NCBI RefSeq assembly: GCF_033115175.1
Contig: NC_084850.1
Location: forward strand, 18,755,218-18,819,217
Direction: 5' to 3'
Origin: Lepus europaeus
Lineage: Eukaryota > Chordata > Mammalia > Lagomorpha > Leporidae
Length of the DNA: 64,000 nucleotides
Shown here in pieces: positions 31,791-43,984 of this stretch; positions within the stretch are counted from its first letter, which is position 1, and each line of letters opens with the position of its first letter. Below the pieces are notes generated by a model. The model had not been told where the DNA came from, ran no database searches, and worked only from the letters and a program-made list of their open reading frames with translations. The translations under genes and the position numbers were made by a program.

Positions 31791-33204
31791 GCTTGGCTGT
31801 AAGCCTCATGATGCTCACTTTATCATTGCACTCCTAGTGCCCAGTATTGGTGATCCATGAATTCAGTGAATGGTGCAGTAATCCCCTGACCTGAATAAAT
31901 TATTACACCATATGTTTGTGCTCTGCTTTTCCCAATGGGAATTTGAGACCAGAAAGTAAGAGTTGTGACTTCCAACTCTTTGTCTCCTTTGCTTTGCTGG
32001 GCACAGAGTGAACATAAATCAAGCACAGTTCATGATGGCTGGGATAATCACACACAGTGCTGCTCCTTTAGACTATGAGCAGCAGACATTAAATTTTGCC
32101 TACAAACACAATAACCAAAAAAGATTTAGTAGGGACTAAACTAGGAGATGTAAATATCTGTGGCCAATCTGACAGAATGCTTTTTAATAGACCATGTCAA
32201 ACTGTTGCCAAAGACAGACACGGTCATCTTAAGAGGGGGTTAAGTAGAGAAAGGTAAATTGGCCAACATGGTTTATGATCCTTGGTTCTCATCATTACCT
32301 CCTGAAAATCCCAAGGATAACTAGCAGAGATTGGAGACTTGTCAAAAAGATGCCAGGTAGCTGGAGTCAGTGGCTGTAGAATAAAATTACCTCCTTAAAA
32401 CTGCAGTCCAGGAGAGGCCTGCGGATGGAGACTCTGCCAGGTTATGGCTACAGGTACTATCTTGCCATATGGCCTGTAGCCAAATAGAGTGCAGGTGGTA
32501 GAGTCCCTAGAAGAATGCCCTGAGTCCAGAAAGACATCATGTTTATGCTCTTACAGAAACAGACGCCAACGCATACTAGTTCCTGATATAAATGAACCCA
32601 GGGGCTTGAAATGAGACTGTTTGTACTAGTTTTAATTTTCTTAATGGTCTGCTTCCATATGCCATGTGGAGTTAACAAAAAAAAAAAAAAGAAATATAGA
32701 AGGAAAAGGATATTACTGTTGAAAAGACACTAATAAGATTTTAATATTGGATTTTTTATCATGATCAAAAACAAGAAAGTTTGAATAGTAAGTATACAAT
32801 TGATCAGGATGACTGCATTGTCCAAACTGTGACCCTTATGAAAATGAAAGAGGATACTGTTAATAATTATGCTGGATCGTGAACAGATGCTAGGACTACC
32901 TTATATAATTTGGGATGTAGAGTCCCTCTAACCTTGACCAACGTGTTGGATAAGCTTTAAAGCTCCCCTGAATCCTGCATCCAGCAACATGGGATGTTTC
33001 AGATGCTTGTTAAACTGCAGTAGCATAGCAGCTGGGCAGGTCTGACAGTAGAGTGTGTAAGCAGCACAGTCATGTAGCCATGGAAGCAACAGATGAAGAG
33101 CATCTGCTGTGTAGGTTGGGCTGTGTGGTCATTCATCAGTCACTTTTCATACACACAGGTGCTTGTAAAAACAGGATGACTGTCATCAATCTTGTCTTTG
33201 AAAG
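31791..33204. other. Unique sequence
   Basis: No gene seen. A 9-bp hairpin is listed separately (32446-32481). An A-run lies at 32675-32691. MIR/L2-like words near 31850 and 32000 are too diverged to call. Confidence 0.4.
32446..32481. repeat. Perfect 9-bp inverted repeat
   Basis: GGCTACAGG (32446-32454) and CCTGTAGCC (32473-32481) can pair around an 18-nt loop that itself contains the palindrome GCCATATGGC overlapping the right arm. No surrounding gene or RNA family is recognised. Confidence 0.6.
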
Positions 33205-33500
33205 TAATAATGGTGGCTCACCATCATGGAGCACTTACAATGTTCTAGGCATTGTGCTAAGCATTTCTCGTGCCTTAGGTTCTATTGCATATTTGTTGAT
33301 GTTGATCACAAAACCTTACAATGTTGCAAGCTTTTGTGCTTGGTGATTACATTTACTATATTTTTTTACTCTCACAACAATCCAAGGAGTTACACATTAC
33401 TATTCCAGTTGGCAGATAAAGAAACTGAGGCTCAGAGGCATCAAAAACTTGTAAATAAATGCTAGAAAAGCAACTTAAATCTAGGTCTGTACAAGTGCAA
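33205..33500 (+). repeat. MIR SINE
   Basis: GAGCACTTACAATGTTCTAGGCATTGTGCTAAGC, then after an internal insertion ACTATTCCAGTTGGCAGATAAAGAAACTGAGGC and AACTTAAATCTAGGTCTGT, follow MIR from head to tail. Confidence 0.8.
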
Positions 33501-33579
33501 ATCCCATGTGCTTCTTGTGATACTACACTTAATTAGTGTATTGACTCAACTAATGTTTTTAGATCAGTTGCTTTGTGGC

Positions 33580-34880
33580 AGAGACTGCAGTATGTAAATG
33601 TACATTAGGCAGTGGACTCAAGCAGTGATAAAAGACAAAAACTTTCTCTGCCTCCAGTAGCTTACTCTTCAGTGGGAGAGACAGGTATAGAAGCAAATAG
33701 TTTGAATATGTATATGTAGATACATGTATAGACTAGTTACCATAGACTATGTAGTCAATACTTTATAAAAACAATATGCAATAACATTGTGTGATATATT
33801 AATCTCATATCAGCTATATTTACATTTTTCTATTTCTATTTTATAAACAAATATGTGGAGGTATACACAAAATACTCTGGGAGCACAGCAGATGGGAGGT
33901 TTGGAAAGTTTCACAGACAAGGTAAAATTTGGGATGGGTCATGAAGGGTACTTCAGGTTGGGAAGTGAGGGAACCTAGCCCAAATGGAGCAGGGGTAGAC
34001 TGTGGAAAGGTGTTTGGTAAACACCAAGCAGAGTGGTGTGTGGTATGGGGAGGAGAGGGGATAAACAATAATGGTAGAAATTAGATATTTTTAAATTGGT
34101 TCATAAGTGTAGGGAGATTAATTTCAGTATTTCTACTTTTGTGTATGCCTGGAAGTTCCCATGACAAAAACAAAACTTTAAAAAAATTGCTGGCATTGGG
34201 ACAAAGTAAAGGTAAAAGTGAGTGTTCACAATTGAGGCTGATGAGTTAGGGGAAAGGTAGAATGTCTAACTATGAAAGGTCCTTAAGTGCTAACTTAAGG
34301 AATTGGGACTTAACCCAGTAGATAATAGGGAGATATTAAAGGATTTTAATTGTGGCATTGACAAATTCACTGCATATTGAAAGGAAATCATTGGTTCTAG
34401 ATGAAGAATGGTCTGTGAGGTAGGAAGCAGAGAAGGGGAAGAAGCAGGTCAAGGTGAGAGACAACGTGAACTAGACAACTGAGAAAAGAGAGAGTTGAGC
34501 TATATATTTTTAATTTTATTCTGAGTGCAATGGGAAACAATTGGAGGGCTGAGGCAGAGATGTACATTTACATTCTTAAAAGTTCCCTTGAGGTGTAACA
34601 TGGAAGATAGACTGAAAGGGTAGGCCTGGGTAGAAGTGGAGGGATGAATGAAGACTGTTATGATAGTTTAGGTGCTGGGGTTTAGAGTAGGTCAGTGGCA
34701 GTAGAAGTTGTAGAAATGAATCTGTGAAATATTTAGCAAATGAAATGGATGGGAATTAGCATTTGACTGGATATAGGGTTTATGAGAGGGAGAAACAAAT
34801 GATTACTTGAAGGTTTCTGTCACAAAGATTGGGGTGGAAGGTGAAGCCATTTATTAGGAAAGACATATATGGGGAATAAG
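33580..34880 (-). repeat. L2 LINE fragments
   Basis: TGCCTCCAGTAGCTTACTC, AAGGGTACTTCAGGTTGGG, TTTATTCTGAGTGCAATGGG, TGTTATGATAGTTTAGG and TTGAAGGTTTCTGTC appear in the order expected for the complement of L2. AT-rich gaps interrupt them. No frame survives. Confidence 0.55.
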
Positions 34881-36069
34881 CAGGAAATCTACCATGTGGG
34901 AAGAAAAGGTGATTGACAAAGATTTTCAAGAGAAAATAACCTTCTAAAACTAAATGAATTTCAGTGGAATTTGGTAGTACATAAAAGTTACAGAAAAATG
35001 TAATTACACTGTGAGGCTGGCAGTTATCACAGCCTCTGCTACTAGTTTAGGATGTATTATTTATTCTATTATATAAGACTTAATTATCAAATAAAATAGC
35101 AATCATTCAAACCAAGTTCTTTGTTTTACTAAATTCCAGAGGAAGAAATGATTTACACAAGTTTGGAATTTGTTATTCGCAGGTCAAGGCTGAGATGCCA
35201 AAGTCTCTTTACTCCTAGGATGATATTCTGTCTGCTACACAGTTCTTTTATTTTTCAAACATAGGATGAGAATTGACTATGTCCTTGGAAAATATATGAG
35301 AAATTCAATCTAATTTCCTTATGATCAGCCCATGTGTCTTTTATTTATGAATACATAAATAACTGAAAAATATTTTTGTGATTTTTTGAGACTCCAACTT
35401 GGAAGGTATCAAAAGAGAATTTAAGTAGGTAAAAAATATTATCTCTGAAAACAAAAAGTATAAGGGCATTTATTCATACTTATATAGCAGTCACCTTTTT
35501 CCCATTGTGAGATTTTTGTGCTATATTTCTTGAATTCCGAGATCTTTTCATATCCTATTTTTTCTGATTTCCGAGGGTGCATTCAAGTTATGTCTGTGGT
35601 TGTTGGAAAGCAGAACCTGAGAGACTTGCCATCCCAGAGCCAGTTCTTCTAGCCAGAGCGAATATTTCATGCTATATTTTAACCCTAGTCTTCCCCAAAA
35701 TAGTTCATGTGACGAAAGGCTCTAGAACTGTCATTCTGGAGTTCTATTTAGCACAATATTAAAACATTTTTTGAATTTACATTACCTTGAAAGTGTTTTG
35801 CTCTATCACAAGGTTGCTTGAGAAGCTGAGAGTTGGTTCTTATTTACTGGCAGATGACAAAATTTTACTGTGTCCTACCATTGAAATGCAATTCTGCTCT
35901 TATGCTATCTCAAGGCTTTCATTTTCATCCCCTCAATTCTTATTTGCAATGATGTAGCTTTTCTCAGTTTGACCATCTCTACTTATCAAGGGAAATAGAC
36001 TCCAAGAATAGTGGACAGGCTTGATTTTATCTGTACCATAAAAACAGTAAGTATGAACATTCACAGTGA
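34881..36069. other. Unique sequence
   Basis: AT-rich non-coding DNA. A MIR-like segment is faintly visible at 35140-35245. The 61-codon frame at 35577-35762 is unremarkable. Confidence 0.4.
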
Positions 36070-36720
36070 CTGATATTAGCTGCCTTTTATTGAATACTTA
36101 GGTGAGCCAAACACTAAGCTAAGGGATGTATAACCATCTTCATAGTATCCACTTGAGGGGTGCTATGAGTCAAATTGTGATCCCTGCCAAATGCATATTG
36201 TGTAGTTCTAACCTCTAGTACTTCAGATTATGACCTTATTTAGAGATAGGGTCCTTATAGGGGTAATGAAGGGAAAATAAAATCCTAAGTGTGGGTCCTA
36301 ATACAACATTACTGGTATCCTCACAAAAAGAGGAAGTTTGGAAACAGAGATGTATACAGGGAGAATATCATGTGAACAGGGAGATAGCCATGTACAAGCT
36401 GAAAGGAGATGCCTGGAACAGCTCCTTCTATCACCACCCTTAGAGCCAACCATGCTGACACCCTTAGAGTTATGAGAAAATATATTTATATCATTCAAGC
36501 CTCCCTCTAGACCAGTCTGTGGTACTTTGCTATAGCATCCCTAGCAAACTAAAACATGGGGTACTATTACTGTCCCTACACTACAGATGGGTAAGTCAAG
36601 GTACAGAAATGAAAGTGATATGTGTAAGGCTACAAAATCAGTAAGGGCAAAGCTAGGATTTGAACATAATTCTATCGGCTCCCAGGGCTCACTCCCTGTT
36701 TTCATGTTACCTACTTGCCT
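36070..36720 (+). repeat. MIR split by an MLT1 LTR
   Basis: TTTTATTGAATACTTAGGTG before the LTR, and TACTGTCCCTACACTACAGATGGG with AAGCTAGGATTTGAACATAA after it, form one MIR. The LTR at 36155-36556 is the intruder. Confidence 0.65.
36155..36556 (+). mobile_element. MLT1-type (MaLR) solo LTR
   Basis: GTGCTATGAGTCAAATTGTGATCC, TATGACCTTATTTAGAGATAGG, TCACAAAAAGAGGAAGTTTGG and GCCAACCATGCTGACACCC reproduce the MLT1 LTR order. It closes with CATCCCTAGCAAACTAA. Confidence 0.85.
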
Positions 36721-36869
36721 AAGGTCCCATCCTACTTTTCGAAAGACTGACTGACTTATCACATCTGTCCTAAAGTATTAAATCACCACCAAAATGTACC
36801 TCCTCAAAATTCAGGCCTATAGAGCAATGCGAAAGTAATTGAAACCACATGAAAATTCATTTTATATTT

Positions 36870-37148
36870 ATTTTTATTTACTTTTTGGCAGGCAGAGTTA
36901 AACAGTGAGAGAGAGAGTGAGAGAGAAAGGTCTTCCCTCTACTAGCTCACCCCCAAAATGGCCGCCACAGCCGGCACACTGTGCCGATCCGAAGCCAGGA
37001 GCCAGGTGCCTCCTCCTTGTCTCCCATATGGGTGCAGGGCCCAAGGACTTGGGCCATCCTCCACTGCCCTCCTGGGCCACAGCAGAGAGCTGGACTGGAA
37101 GAGGGGCAACCGGGACAGAACCAGCACCCCAACCGAGACTAGAACCCA
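36870..37148 (-). mobile_element. CSINE, head missing
   Basis: Tail, GGCAGGCAGAGTTAAACAGTG, GAGA tract, CCGAAGCCAGGAGCCAGGTG and AACCGAGACTAGAACCC are present. The tRNA-like head beyond the B box is absent, so the copy is truncated next to the following L1. Confidence 0.85.
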
Positions 37149-37179
37149 AACTCTTTTTGGGGAGATAGGGAAAGGGAGT

Positions 37180-37798
37180 AGTTGGATGGAAAGCCAAGAC
37201 ACTCTGGCAAAAAAAAAAAAAAAAAAACCTAAATGAAATGAAAGATCTCTGTGAGTGAGATCCCAGCAGAAAGAACGGGCCATCAAAGAAGGAGGTACCT
37301 TTCTCTGAAGGGAGGAGAGAACTTCCACTTTGACTATGACCTTGTCTAAATAAGATCAGAGTCGGAGAACTCCAAAGGCTTCCATAGCCTTGGCAACTCA
37401 TGACAAGAGCCTAGGGTGATTACTGACGCCATAAACAAGAGCGTCAATTGTTAAATCTACAACAGGAGTCACTGAGCACTTACTCCCCATGTAGTATCTC
37501 TGTCCTTAACGTGTTGTACTATGTGAATTAACAGCATGACTAGTACTCAAACAGTACTCTATATTTTGTGTGTCTGTGTGGGTGCAAACTGTTGAAACCT
37601 TTTCTTAATGTATACTAAATTGATCTTCTGTATATAAAGATAATTGAAAATGAATCATAATGAAGAATGGGATGGGAGAGGGAGTGGGAGATGGGATGGT
37701 TGAGGGTGGGAGGGTGGTTACGGGGTAAAAAGCCACTATAATCCAGAAGTTGTACTTTGGAAATTTATATTTATTAAAGAAAAGTTAAAAAAAAAAAA
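37180..37798 (+). mobile_element. 5'-truncated L1, 3'UTR only
   Basis: From ATGGAAAGCCAAGACACTCTGG through the long A-run (37208-37226), the 3'UTR blocks and the G-tract (37665-37725) to an AAAGAAAAGTT-A tail. It is similar in extent to the copy at 192-822, with a single terminal module. Confidence 0.85.
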
Positions 37799-39384
37799 AC
37801 AAGTCTTCTATGAAACCCAAGGATAGAAAACAAAAAGAAAGAAAAGGAGTAGCTTGGAGATAAATGCACTTAGTACTGAGAAATTGTTCCTGAGGCACCA
37901 AGAACAATAATTCTTAGCCTAAAGCTGTCAAGTCAATATTGCCCAACAAACTGGCTTCTTCAGTCACTATCACTCCCTGCATTGTGGAACGCTGGGACTC
38001 AGCTTAGTCATTCACTGGGATTCTTCCTGATACTGGCTAGTCCAGCACAACCTGATTCCCTTCCCTTTGTTCATGTTTAAAGTGATGAAAAGGTAGAATT
38101 AGCACTAAATCACTGCTACTCCACATGCTCACAGTCTGGTTTTCAGTTACTTTATGCACAATAGTTGAGCCTAAATTTACTTGATATGGATACAAAAGTT
38201 TCTCTGTGAAAACATACTGAGTCTATTAGGGGCTCTCTCAGGGTAGGACAACAGTTTGGATTATGTAGCAAAACATTTCAAACCAAGTACTATGTGCTAA
38301 TGGTTTACATAAATGTGATGATTAGATAAAAGGGGCTTTTGGAGTTACGCTTGAAGACACTAATTAAATTCACATCAACAAGTCAACATATTGGATTCTA
38401 GCACTTTAGAAATGCTTCTTTTGTTTCAGTGCCATTAATTAAATTCACATATTTTGCTGATACTGAGCGGTTACCTTAAATCACAGAAAAAGTTGCAGCT
38501 TTGAACAGCACTTCTGAGTGCATTTCTGTGAAGCTGAGTAAATTAGAACAGTTTTTCCTTTCAAGGAGCTAATTGCTTAGAATTTTCAAAATTTCATGGT
38601 GGATAGTGAACAGTTGATTCTTTCTCAACAAATTCAATCCAAATGATGCATGCTTTTACTTAACCGCTACAGGCTTAACTGCAGTTTTAAATTATTCTCC
38701 ATACAGAGGCAATAAAATATTTCAGTAAATATGTCTCAGAGGAGAAGTTAGGCAAATGCACATGTATTCCCAGTGGCCACTGTTCAGGTCAGTGTTTGAA
38801 ACCAGCAGGCACATGTCAAAGAAGTATGACCTGCCATGGGCAGTATTTTTCAGAGTTGGGCATTTATGAATATTTCCAAAACATGAAGAAATGACTCCAA
38901 ACAGCAAACCCATGGGGATGCTTCATTTGAAAACTAAATATCTGCAGCCTTGTCTTGTCAGCAAATTGGGGTTTTCTCTGTTGCTGTGCTGTTTCCACTT
39001 TTGACTGCTTCAAAATGTAAGGTTGGGGAGGAAAAGGCAAATGTGTGGAGGCTTCAAAATGGTTATGCCTTCAGCACAGGAGCTGCTTGCCGAAATGAAG
39101 AAATTTGTTTCTTGACTCTCCTTCTCCTTGTCCTTGGCTCCCCAAATCAGGAGTTGCAAATGGCCAAAAGGATTTTTCTCATTTGTCTCAGCCTGCAAAA
39201 ATAATCCTGGCTTTAGAAAACGAAGATGGAGAATTAAATTCGCTTCAGCAGATATTGATCTGGTGATGGTTATGTGCAAAGCTCAAAGTTTGGTGGCTGG
39301 CGAGGGGGTGAGGAAAGTGGCAGTGTGGTAGAGGTGACAAAGATAAAAGCTAGAGTGAGAGGTGTTCTCTACCCCTCCCAAATA
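37799..39384. other. Unique non-coding DNA
   Basis: No exon recognised. The central part (about 38260-38730) is AT-rich and low in recognisable repeats. It repeats TAATTAAATTCACAT exactly at 38361-38375 and 38436-38450. This makes it a candidate non-coding regulatory element, but only by composition. Frames near 39000-39330 show no domain. Confidence 0.4.
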
Positions 39385-39505
39385 ATTGCTAGCATTTATT
39401 GAATGCATCCTATGTTTGAATCACTTAAAATCCCATTGCTTAGTCTATGATTCTATAGTAAGTACTACTTGTATCTCCATCAAACAGATAAAGAAACTGA
39501 GGTTT
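39385..39505 (+). repeat. MIR SINE fragment
   Basis: GCTAGCATTTATTGAATGC and ACAGATAAAGAAACTGAGG are MIR head and core words. Confidence 0.65.
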
Positions 39506-39905
39506 CTTCTCATTCTCCTTCGGTGGCTCCTTTTCCTCATCACTTCATTCTGGAGTGCCTCAGGGCTTAGTCTTTGTCCCTCTTCTTGGTCTATCTACAC
39601 TGACGCCATTGGTGATCTAATTTTGTTTCATCGCTTTGATGCCACCTATTTGTTAAATAATTGCCTCAGACCTCACAGATCCCAAATGGAATTTCTAATT
39701 CTCCCCACCACAAAAGTGTCCCTTCCCTTGTCTTCCCAGTCTGAGCTGACTTTCCTGTTCTTAGGCTAAAAATACTTTTTTCTCACATCTTTAAAATATA
39801 TCCACAATCTGATTACTCTCTATCTTTGGAGCTCTATTTTCTGGATTACTACCATAGCTTCTTCATTGGTCTCCCAGCTCTCCCTCTTGGCCTGCCCTTC
39901 CTTCT
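39506..39905 (+). repeat. L2 LINE fragment
   Basis: GGAGTGCCTCAGGGCTTAGTC, CCCTCTTCTTGGTCTATCTACACTGACGCC, GATCTAATTTTGTTTCATCGC and GGATTACTACCATAGCTTC follow the L2 3' region in the plus direction. Confidence 0.75.
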
Positions 39906-40200
39906 ACTTGATAAATTACCACAAACTAGCAGCTTAAAATAACACTAATACATTATCCACCACTTCTATAAACCAGGAGTTCAGAGGGCTGTTATGGGTT
40001 CTCTATGTAGGCTTTCATGAAGCTGAAGTCAAGGAGTCAGCAAGGCTGGGCTGTTGCCTGAGAGCACATGGGAAGGGTCCCCTTCCAAGCTCATTCAGTT
40101 TGTAGGCAGAATGCAGATGGCTTTGAAGATGGAGAGTCTACATGATATGGACTATGTGTGGCCTCTGGGGATCTGAAAGCCAACAGTGGAACATAAATCT
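39906..40200. repeat. Old interspersed repeat, family undetermined
   Basis: TAAATTACCACAAACTAGCAGCTTAAAATAACAC and GAAGTCAAGGAGTCAGCAAGGCTGG are typical of a mammal-wide LTR or MER element whose name I cannot fix. A relative lies at 43570-43980. Confidence 0.5.
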
Positions 40201-40226
40201 CCCTTCTGTTCAAATCTCTCTGGCTT

Positions 40227-41968
40227 TTTTTTAAACTTTTATTTAATGAATATAAATTTCCAAAGTACAGCTTATGGATTACAATGGCTTCCCCCCCAAC
40301 CCCATAACTTCCCTCCCACCCGCAACCTTCCTCTTTCCCGCTCCCTCTCCCCTTCCATTCACATCAAGATTCATTTTCAATTCTCTTTATATACAGAAGA
40401 TCAGTTTAGTATATATTAAATAAAGATTTCAACAATTTGCACCCACATAGCAACACAAAGTGAAAAATACTGTTGGAGTACTAGTTATAGCATTAAATCA
40501 CAATGTACAGCACATTAAGGACAGATATCCTACATGATTTTTTTTTCTTGACAGGCAGAGTGGACAGTGAGAGAGAGAGACAGAGAGAAAGGTCTTCCTT
40601 TTTGCCGTTGGTTCACCCTCCAATGGCCACCGCGGTAGGCGCGCTGCGGCTGGCGCACTGCACTGATCTGATGGCAGGAGCCAGGTGCTTCTCCTGGTCT
40701 CCCATGGGGTGCAGGGCCCAAGCACTTGGGCCATCCTCCACTGCACTCCCTGGCCACAGCAGAGAGCTGGCCTGGAAGAGGGGCAACCAGGACAGGATTG
40801 GTGCCCTAACCAGGACTAGAACCCGGGGTGCCGACGCCGCAAGGCAGAGGATTAGCCTGTTGAGCCACGGTGCCGGCCCCTACATGATATTTTTTAAAAA
40901 TTGATTAATTTTCTATGCAATGTCCAATTTAAAACCAAGTTTTTTTTTTCATTTTCATTTATCTTTATATACCGAAGATCGATTCAGTATATACTAAGTA
41001 AAGATCTCATCAGTTTGCGCCCACACAGAAACACAAAGTGTAAAAATACTGTTTCAGTACTAGTTATAGCATTACTTCACATTGCACAACACATTAAGGA
41101 CAGATCCCACATGAGACGTAAGTACACAGTGACTCCTGTTGTTGACTTAACAATTTGATACTCTTGTTTATGGCGTCAGTAATTTCCCTAGGCTCTAGTC
41201 ATGAGTTGCCAAGGCTATGGAAGCTATGAGAAGCAGTGACTTGATCATCTCTTGTCTTGACTGTTGATGTACAGTGCAATACTTTATCCATTATAGTATT
41301 TTTTTTGTTCTAGTACTATTGTTTGAACTCTGTAATTAACACACAATTATTCTTAGGTGTTTAAATTTTAACTGAAAAGTGAGCCCTGTTACATATAAGA
41401 AAGATAAAAAGAGAGGGAGGAGATGTACAATTGGGGACATGCTCAATCGGACTTGCCCCAAATGGTGGAGTTAAAAACGTGCCAGGGGATTCCAATACAA
41501 TCCCATCAAGGTGGCATGTACCAATGCCATCTCACTAGTCCAAGTGATCAATTTCAGTTCACAATTGACCACTCTGATCTAAGAGTCAAAGGGATCACAC
41601 AAACAAGACTAGTGTCTGCTAATACTAACTGATAGAATCAAAAAGGGAGAGAAGGATCCAACATGGGAAGTGGGATACACAGCAGACTCATAGAAGGGCA
41701 AATGTCCTAAATAGCACTCTGGCCTCAGAATCAGCCCTTAAGGCATTTGGATCTGGCTGAAGAGCCCATGAGAGTATTTTAGGCATGGAAAGCCAAGACA
41801 CTCTGAAAAGAAAAAAAAAAAAAAAGAAGAAGACCTAAATGAAAGATCTCTGTGAGTAAGATCCCAGTGGAAAGAACGGGGCCATCAAAGAAGGAGGTAC
41901 CTTTCTCTGAAGGGAGGAGAGAACTTCCACTTTGACTATGACCCTGTCTGAATAAGATCGAAGTCAGC
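40227..41968 (-). mobile_element. Twin-primed L1
   Basis: From the tail (40227) to about 41224 this is the minus-strand 3'UTR with the duplicated terminal module. From about 41225 to 41968 the adjoining 3'UTR piece lies in plus orientation. The two pieces are neighbours in an intact 3'UTR, apart from about 15 lost bases. This is the hallmark of twin priming. AAATCTCTCTGGCTT (40212-40226) and AAATCTCCCTGACTT (41969-41983) flank it. A CSINE sits inside (40539-40878). Confidence 0.85.
40539..40878 (-). mobile_element. CSINE, young copy
   Basis: Complete minus-strand C repeat with tail, GACAGGCAGAGTGGACAGTG, GAGA tract, B-box complement and GCCACGGTGCCGGCC end. The 10-bp repeat CCTACATGAT flanks it (40529-40538 and 40879-40888). 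Confidence 0.93.
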
Positions 41969-41983
41969 AAATCTCCCTGACTT

Positions 41984-42229
41984 GCTCTTCTGTTATCCGC
42001 TGGAGAAAATTCCGTTTTATTTAAAGAGCTCCTTGATTGAGTCAAGTACACCCAGGTCATTTCCATATCTTAAGTTCAGCTGACTGGAGACTTCAATAAT
42101 ATCTGTACAATCTCCTTAGAGGTGTACTCAGATTAGTGTTTTGTTGAATAGCTGAAGAAAAAAATGTTGGGATAGTGGGGTACATATTTATAATGCTGCC
42201 TATTACATGGCCTTGCAGACTATTTACTC
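41984..42229. other. Unique sequence or old LTR remnant
   Basis: No gene recognised. Words such as CTCAGATTAGTGTTTTGTTGAATAGCTG recall an old LTR, without firm assignment. Confidence 0.35.
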
Positions 42230-42835
42230 AGCAGCCACCATGATCCTATTCAAATGTAAGCCAGCTCCTGTCATTCCTCCACTTACAATCTTCCAGTATC
42301 CCTTGATCTCACTCAGAGTAAAAGCCAAAGTCTTTATTGTGCCTGTACCAGGCTATACATGACACAGAGTCTTGCCCTTTATTATTATGACTTCATTTCC
42401 AACCTTATCCTCCTCTTCATTCATTCTCTCTCCATGTATACTTGAATTCTTCAAGTACAGCCTCATCTCTGAGCATTGGTATATTCTGTTTTGTCAGTTG
42501 GGCATGGCTTTCCCCTTGATAACTGCATGACTGACTTCATTACCCCCTTAAGATTTCTTCTCACTTGACATTTTGTACAATCTTCCTTGACAACTCTATT
42601 TGAAATTGCACCCCACCCCATCCTTCATCATCTCCCTTCTTGCTTCAGTTTTCTCCAAATCCCTTATTTTTCTAACATAAAACAGGTAAATATATAAAAT
42701 GCATTTTGTTCTTTTATATTTCTTATTGTTTACCTCTTTCCTAGACAGAAAAGGACTTTATTCACTGCCATCTTCCTAGCACCTAGAGCAATATCTGGAA
42801 TATAGCAGGCACTCAATAAATATGTGTTAAATAAA
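42230..42835 (+). repeat. L2 LINE 3' end
   Basis: CATGATCCTATTCAAATG, CTCAGAGTAAAAGCCAAAGTC and GGCATGGCTTTCCCCTTG lead to the typical terminus AGCAGGCACTCAATAAATATGTGTT (about 42805-42830). Confidence 0.85.
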
Positions 42836-43049
42836 TTAATCATTGAGCTTGGCAAAGGTCTCACACACTAGGAAGAGACAGTGGAGATTTGAATATAAAA
42901 CACATGCTGCTTCCTTGGAGTTTAGAGCCTGATGGTAAAGGTGAGGATATACAAGTTAGGACAATAATATAAACCATCTTAAGGAAAGAGTCATGGAGGA
43001 TGTACCAACTAAGGACTCTAGAATTTCCAAAGATGGAGAAGTCATAAGA

Positions 43050-43325
43050 GTCTGAAGACATCACAAGTAACCTTATGAGACAGAAGGGAGGAGGGTGATG
43101 TGAAGATAGAGACAGAAAATGAAATAATGGAGTCACAAACAAAGGAAAGACAAGGATTGGTAGGAAGCCACCAGAAGCTGTAACAGATTCTATCCTAGTG
43201 CCACCAGAGTGAGTGTGTCCCTGCTGACACCTTGAGTTCACACTTTTGGCCACCATTAACAGTGAGAGAATTAAGTTCTGCTGTTTTAAGGCACTCTAGT
43301 TATGGTGATTTGCTGTGACAGCCAC
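43050..43325 (+). mobile_element. MLT1-type LTR, 3' half
   Basis: GGAGGGTGATGTGAAGATAG, AGCCACCAGAAGCTG, CCCTGCTGACACCTTGAG and TGTTTTAAGGCACTC match the 3' half of MLT1 LTRs. Confidence 0.75.
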
Positions 43326-43569
43326 TGGAAAGTAAAAAATGAGAAGTGAAGGTTGGGTATGATAACTGAGTACTCTGTGCTGTACTCTTTAGTCCCTTTC
43401 AAGGTGTGAAGGGCTGGTGCATCCAGCTGCTGTTATTGCAGTGGATACCAATCTTCAGCTGCCAGTCCTTTCTAACTGCCTCTTCTGAAATGGGGCCGTT
43501 GTCCAAAGCAAAGTCCTTTTCTTGGAGTGAGCTTGCATGCATTGACTGGTCAACATGTGAGTTGTTTTA

Positions 43570-43980
43570 ATGATTAATTGCTGCATAGCAAATGACCATA
43601 CAGGAAATTGAAACAGCAGGTATTTCTTAGCTCACAGTTTCTGTGGGGCAGGAATCTGGACAAAGTTTAATGGAGTTCTCTGCTTAGGGCTTTATAAAGC
43701 TATATTCAAGGTGTCAACGAGACTGCATTCTCATCTGGAGGCTTGAGTGGGGGTGGAGCACACTTCCAGAATCAGTTTATTGGCAGAATTAATTTCCTTT
43801 CTGTTGTAAGACAAAGGACCTTGGCTTCTGGCCTCTTGCTGATTGTTGGTTAGAGGCTACACTTAGCTTCTGGAGGCCATCTATTTTCTTTCCACATTTG
43901 ATTTTCCAACATAGCCATTTTACCCTGCCAGCATGGAGTTTCTAGTATGACTTTCGTAGAAACAGAACTTTGTGAGGGGA
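43570..43980. repeat. Old interspersed repeat, family undetermined
   Basis: AATTGCTGCATAGCAAATGACC, TCTTAGCTCACAGTTTCTGTGGGGCAGGAATC and ATTCAAGGTGTCAACGAGAC resemble a mammal-wide LTR or MER element. I cannot fix the name. Confidence 0.5.
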
Positions 43981-43984
43981 CTTC

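Noticed and set aside
40503-40904. 133-codon frame and similar 70-150-codon frames over C repeats (for example 12346-12789, 28202-28565)
   Set aside because: They lie entirely on CSINE sequence, whose GC-rich body is open by chance. They are not genes.
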